A stretch of DNA of 64,000 bases from Thermoproteota archaeon. Its GTDB lineage: Archaea; Thermoproteota; Thermoprotei_A; Sulfolobales; NBVN01. The position numbers were made by a program, and so were the translations under genes. Positions 60,836-64,000 of this stretch are shown piece after piece. The DNA lies in contig JAUQPH010000002.1 in assembly GCA_030550455.1 (NCBI GenBank), forward strand, positions 226,950-290,949. The letters are read 5' to 3'. Positions within the stretch are counted from its first letter, which is position 1; each line of letters begins with the position of its first letter. The notes under the pieces were generated by a model. The model ran no database searches, was not told the origin of the DNA, and saw only the letters and a program-made list of their open reading frames with translations.

Positions 60836-61128
60836 TACCACTCTCCCCCAAGGGCTGCTACTAAATCAGCCAAGACGTCTTCGCCTTTTAACGCTCTACC
60901 CTCTAATATCTTCAGCTCTGAAGATAGAGGTTCGAGCAGTTCTAGACTGAGTAGCGGAGTAATAGTCTTTACACCAACTAGAGGTCCTAGTACCAGGAGA
61001 AGATAGGCGCTCTCCAATTCGATGAACTCCTCTTCGATAGCGCTTACGCTCCTCTCAAGTACAGCCTGCTTAACACCCTTAGCGAACTTTACTAACTCAC
61101 TAACTGCTTTTCTTAAGGTGTTTAGCAT
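60835..61128 (-). CDS. Hypothetical helical protein, first gene of the Get3-like operon
   Basis: 97 residues, ATG 61128, almost fully helical: AVSELVKFAKGVKQAVLERSVSAIEEEFIELESAYLLLVLGPLVGV. It ends in TGGTAATG, which overlaps the Get3-like start. There is no membrane segment of typical length, although residues 40-60 are hydrophobic. Unknown function; the tight coupling suggests a partner or adaptor of the ATPase. Confidence 0.6.
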   Translation of the reverse strand: MLNTLRKAVSELVKFAKGVKQAVLERSVSAIEEEFIELESAYLLLVLGPLVGVKTITPLLSLELLEPLSSELKILEGRALKGEDVLADLVAALGGEW

Positions 61129-61207
61129 TATTAAGACATCTCCAAACAGTATTGCTGACTAGAAGCTTAAAAGAGGTTATGGAGTATCGAAACAAAAAGG
61201 TTTAAGG

Positions 61208-63043
61208 TTACTTAATTCTAGCAGCCTTTAGCCCCCTAGCAAAGAGTACTATCAAGAGGAAGTCGAGTGCTACAGATATAGCAACAATAGTTCCAGTACC
61301 GGCTATATACAGACCCGGTAAGTAGGGGACTACGTAGATAAGCCAAATTATGAGGGCTAAAGTAACGGTAACCCATAAGAACATCGCCGGTATCAGCATT
61401 AAGAAGCTTGATGCTCCCTTCACCTTAAGTACTGCGTACACCCATAACGTAGACGTAAGTAAAGCTAGTGCTGCTAGTAACTGATTAGTTCCGGCAAACG
61501 CAGGCCATATTATTGAGTACGCTCTAATGACACGAGTTGGGTCTATCGGGTCTGGAAGAGATGGATAAGCCATTACAGCTCCAAGAACTACCGGGATGAT
61601 AGACGCGATCCATCTATTCGTTATCAACTTGTGGATCGTGGGCTTACGCGCCTTAAGCCAGTCGAACATCTCTACCCACGCAAACCTAGCTAACCTATTA
61701 GACGTATCTAGTGTCGTTAAAACGAACGACGTAAGTGCCCACGCTGCGAAGGTTCTAAACCCTACAAACAGTTGTGGAAAGACCTCAACACCAAAGAGCC
61801 TTGACCAGGCTAGAGCTTGAGCAAACCCGTAAGCTGTATAGAACCTTGGTGCTGCGCCAAGTCTGAGTATGTTCGGTGTAGCAGTTATGTTTAGACCTGC
61901 TTTAAGCAGTAAGTCTGTCGATAGACCCGCACTCTGCGCTATCGCAGCAAAATCCCAAACTAACGCTGCTGGAAGTATTACCGCAAGCGATGAAACAGCT
62001 CCTTCAGTCAACATGCCACCGTATCCTACTAGCAACGCATCAAGTTCGTTAGAGAGCTGTTTCGACGTTGTTCCAGAGCCGACAACTGAGTGGAACCCCG
62101 ATAGCGCACCACATGCTATAGTCAACGGTACTGTAGGCCAGAACCACGCTATATCGGCCCCCGCCGGTGGAGAACCCGATGGTGCCCCTATAACACCTCC
62201 CTTAGCTACGAAGTTTACTATTGGAGGACCGGTGAACCTGATAACCGGGAGTAGTAGGGGAGCTATAATGGCTAGTAGCACGAAGGACCAGAGCAGGTAA
62301 GCGTTTAAGTAGTCTCTAGGTTGGAGCAAGTACCATACCGGTAGAGCAGCAGCGATTATGGAATAGAGAGCTAAGACTATAACCCAGCCTTCATACGTTA
62401 GATATGTAGGTGCGTAGAATGAGTAAGCTATACCGACTACGACTAGGATGAGGGATATTAAGGTGGCAAGTTTTACGTTAATACCTACTTTATATACTAG
62501 AATACCGAAGAGTAGGGCTATAGGCATGTACAATATTGCTAAGGTAGCTGCTGTAGGAATGTCAGCGTAAATACCTGATGCTACACTAAGAAATGCGGCT
62601 AGAACTAGCACTAGAGCGAACCATACGTATGCTAGAAAGATGTACCTGGCTTTCCTACCCATCACGTTCTCGGATATCGTCATTATGGATACTCCACCAT
62701 GTCTCACACTTGCCATTATTGCTGTGTAGTCGTGTACCGCACCAATGAAGATGTTCCCAAAGAGAACCCATAGTAGTGGGAGGAACCATCCCCAAGCTAG
62801 TGCTGTTGCGGGACCAATGATAGGTCCGGCCCCGGCAATGGAGGCGAAGTGGTGTCCGTAGAGTACATACTTATTTGCTGGAACGTAGTCTACCCCGTCG
62901 AACTTTTCATATGCCGGTGTTAGCCTACTTGGGTCAGCTTTAACGATTTTTCTTTCTAGAAGCCTCTTACCGTAGAGTATGTAAGCAACTCCGTATATCA
63001 GCAAGACGATTAACAGTATAAGAATAGGGTACAAGCGGCTCAC
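61208..63043 (-). CDS. cstA: Carbon starvation protein CstA family (peptide/pyruvate transporter)
   Basis: About 610 residues. GTG 63043 lies one base after the stop of the preceding 80-aa gene, preceded by TCTGAG, and is preferred over the TTG at 63073. Family blocks: KYVLYGHHFASIAGAGPIIGPATALAWGW near residue 58, GNIFIGAVHDYTAIMASVRHGGVSI near residue 95, and PVVLGAVMAYPSLPDPIDPTRVIRAYSIIWPAFAGTNQLLAALAL near residue 483. About 15 to 17 transmembrane helices. CstA imports peptides or pyruvate during starvation. It forms an operon with the 80-aa gene. Confidence 0.88.
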   Translation of the reverse strand: MSRLYPILILLIVLLIYGVAYILYGKRLLERKIVKADPSRLTPAYEKFDGVDYVPANKYVLYGHHFASIAGAGPIIGPATALAWGWFLPLLWVLFGNIFIGAVHDYTAIMASVRHGGVSIMTISENVMGRKARYIFLAYVWFALVLVLAAFLSVASGIYADIPTAATLAILYMPIALLFGILVYKVGINVKLATLISLILVVVGIAYSFYAPTYLTYEGWVIVLALYSIIAAALPVWYLLQPRDYLNAYLLWSFVLLAIIAPLLLPVIRFTGPPIVNFVAKGGVIGAPSGSPPAGADIAWFWPTVPLTIACGALSGFHSVVGSGTTSKQLSNELDALLVGYGGMLTEGAVSSLAVILPAALVWDFAAIAQSAGLSTDLLLKAGLNITATPNILRLGAAPRFYTAYGFAQALAWSRLFGVEVFPQLFVGFRTFAAWALTSFVLTTLDTSNRLARFAWVEMFDWLKARKPTIHKLITNRWIASIIPVVLGAVMAYPSLPDPIDPTRVIRAYSIIWPAFAGTNQLLAALALLTSTLWVYAVLKVKGASSFLMLIPAMFLWVTVTLALIIWLIYVVPYLPGLYIAGTGTIVAISVALDFLLIVLFARGLKAARIK

Positions 63044-63044
63044 C

Positions 63045-63287
63045 TCAGAGCTTTTTACCTGTTTTTGCCTCAATAAACTTTCTTATAGCAACTGGTACTT
63101 CTCCAAGCCATAACCAAGGACCTATTAGGATAAGTAGAAAGCCTGATGCTATGAGAACAGCATCGCTCGTTATAGCTCCTTTCTTACCTATGGAGCCAAC
63201 GGTTAGGTTAACGTATAGTAACTCATATAGTATCAATATAACAGCTATCACAGTAATGATTACTCCAAGCACCTCTTTAGTTTTCAA
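63045..63287 (-). CDS. Small two-helix membrane protein upstream of cstA
   Basis: 80 residues with two hydrophobic stretches (VLGVIITVIAVILILYELLYVNL and ITSDAVLIASGFLLILIGPWLWL) and a short basic tail (AIRKFIEAKTGKKL). Starts at TTG 63287. It lies one base before the start of CstA in the same operon and may be an accessory subunit. Not recognised as a family. Confidence 0.68.
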   Translation of the reverse strand: MKTKEVLGVIITVIAVILILYELLYVNLTVGSIGKKGAITSDAVLIASGFLLILIGPWLWLGEVPVAIRKFIEAKTGKKL

Positions 63288-63444
63288 TTGGAGGCACCAA
63301 AAGTTTTAAGCCATTTTTAGTATTTAAGTATTACTGTTTACATCCCTGATTATGTGCTTATTAATTATTGACCGAGAATCAATAAAGTGAATTGTGGGGG
63401 GAATAAACTTATTTACGTTAATTAGAATCGGAGATAGGGTTGCT

Positions 63445-64000
63445 ATGAAGGCTGTGTTACTCGCAGGTGGTTACGCTACTAGATTAAGACCATTAACTCT
63501 CACTAGACCTAAGCCTCTTCTACCTATTCTTGGGCGACCTCTGATTCTCTGGCTTATTGATAACCTCAAGAGAGCTGGTGTACGTGAGTTAGTTATATCT
63601 GTTAAGTACATGTCTAATCAAATAGTAGACTTGTTGGGAGACGGTAGTGAACTGGATGTGTCAATAGAGTACGTAGAAGAGAATCACCCGCTTGGCGATG
63701 CCGGACCACTGAGGCTTATAGACAAAAAGGTAGGGTTAAGCGAGACCTTCCTTGTACTCTATGGAGACGTATTTTCAGATGTTGATGTGCGCGCAGTAAT
63801 AGACTTTCACAAAAGTAAGAATGCTTTAATGACCTTAACTGCGGTACGAGTAGATAGCCCGGAGAGGTACGGTATCCTCAGTATTAATGAGGAAGGTGCT
63901 GTCATAAACTTTGTCGAGAAGCCTACCTATAGACCCCAGTCGAATTTAGCTAACGCTGGTGTGTACGTTTTTGAACCCGAGGTCCTCACGTACGTCTATG
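63445..64000 (+). CDS. Sugar-1-phosphate nucleotidyltransferase (3' end beyond window)
   Basis: ATG 63445 begins MKAVLLAGGYATRLRPLTL, the signature of the nucleotidyltransferase that loads NTPs onto sugar 1-phosphates. It continues with TRPKPLLPILGRPLILWLIDNLK near residue 20, FLVLYGDVFSDVDVRAVIDFH near residue 102, and ERYGILSINEEGAVINFVEKP near residue 138. At least 185 residues are in the window; the C-terminal part is cut. Products are UDP-, GDP- or dTDP-sugars for glycosylation. Single gene on the + strand, divergent from the small membrane gene. A-box region at 63405-63420. Confidence 0.92.
   Translation, partial: MKAVLLAGGYATRLRPLTLTRPKPLLPILGRPLILWLIDNLKRAGVRELVISVKYMSNQIVDLLGDGSELDVSIEYVEENHPLGDAGPLRLIDKKVGLSETFLVLYGDVFSDVDVRAVIDFHKSKNALMTLTAVRVDSPERYGILSINEEGAVINFVEKPTYRPQSNLANAGVYVFEPEVLTYVY

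Noticed and set aside
1-64000. CRISPR array
   Set aside because: No regularly spaced short direct repeats were seen anywhere in the window.

Overview
The window is chromosomal DNA of a hyperthermophilic crenarchaeon (Thermoproteota), most like Desulfurococcales or a close relative. The gene content supports this: PCNA next to an RpoP-like zinc ribbon, RfcS and RfcL side by side, Orc1/Cdc6, thermosome, an A-type ATPase operon, bifunctional FBP aldolase/phosphatase, archaeal ThrRS with its own editing domain, aRF1, UPF0216, ZPR1, Nog1 and a Get3-like ATPase. Many genes start with GTG or TTG, and A-boxes lie about 25 to 35 bp upstream of starts. I could not place the genus.

Layout. 1-6.3 kb: S19e (cut by the window edge), PCNA, RpoP-like protein, a flavodiiron protein and a three-gene ABC exporter. 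6.3-14 kb: a patchwork of housekeeping genes (ZPR1, SHMT, VTT/DedA protein, RHH regulator, MoaD-like protein) separated by decayed IS200/IS605-type debris. 14-21.4 kb: thermosome, RimK-type ligase, TFS-like zinc ribbon, aRF1, tRNA-Glu(UUC), MoeA, UPF0216. 21.5-30.5 kb: A-type ATPase genes H-I, a 630-bp break, then K-E-C-F-A-B-D. 30.5-32.4 kb: TPI and FBP aldolase/phosphatase, a gluconeogenic pair. 32.5-34.3 kb: a nearly intact tnpB insertion sequence that has split a small DUF3467-like gene. 34.4 kb: a convincing C/D box sRNA. 35-42.8 kb: a 1,209-residue surface protein divergent from a pilus-type secretion ATPase, a TadC-like platform and a pilin-like protein. 42.9-47.7 kb: RfcS, RfcL, a winged helix, Orc1/Cdc6 and a hexapeptide-repeat acyltransferase. 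47.7-49.5 kb: small-large-small membrane proteins that look like the crenarchaeal Ced DNA-import set. 49.5-55 kb: Nog1-like GTPase, DUF504, S9 peptidase, COG1237 MBL hydrolase and a biotinyl carrier protein. 55-64 kb: a MITE-like element beside ThrRS, hypothetical genes, a Get3-like operon, CstA and a sugar nucleotidyltransferase cut by the edge.

The mobile elements tie the window together. One full element (32663-34157) carries tnpB, a putative overlapping omega-RNA end and a divergent 47-codon ORF. Two deletion derivatives of about 285-290 bp (6463-6745 and 55434-55724) keep both its ends. Older relics sit at 13.3 kb, 10.5-11.1 kb and elsewhere. The insertions have real consequences: removing the full element restores an open reading frame exactly, a relic has extended the C-terminus of a MoaD-like ubiquitin fold beyond its Gly-Gly, and one short copy lies immediately upstream of ThrRS.

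Points most worth checking are the aRF1 gene, whose catalytic GGQ motif reads GGW, and the TFS-like gene, whose natural start position is ACG. Two conserved N-termini, those of aRF1 and TFS-like, lack a canonical start codon.
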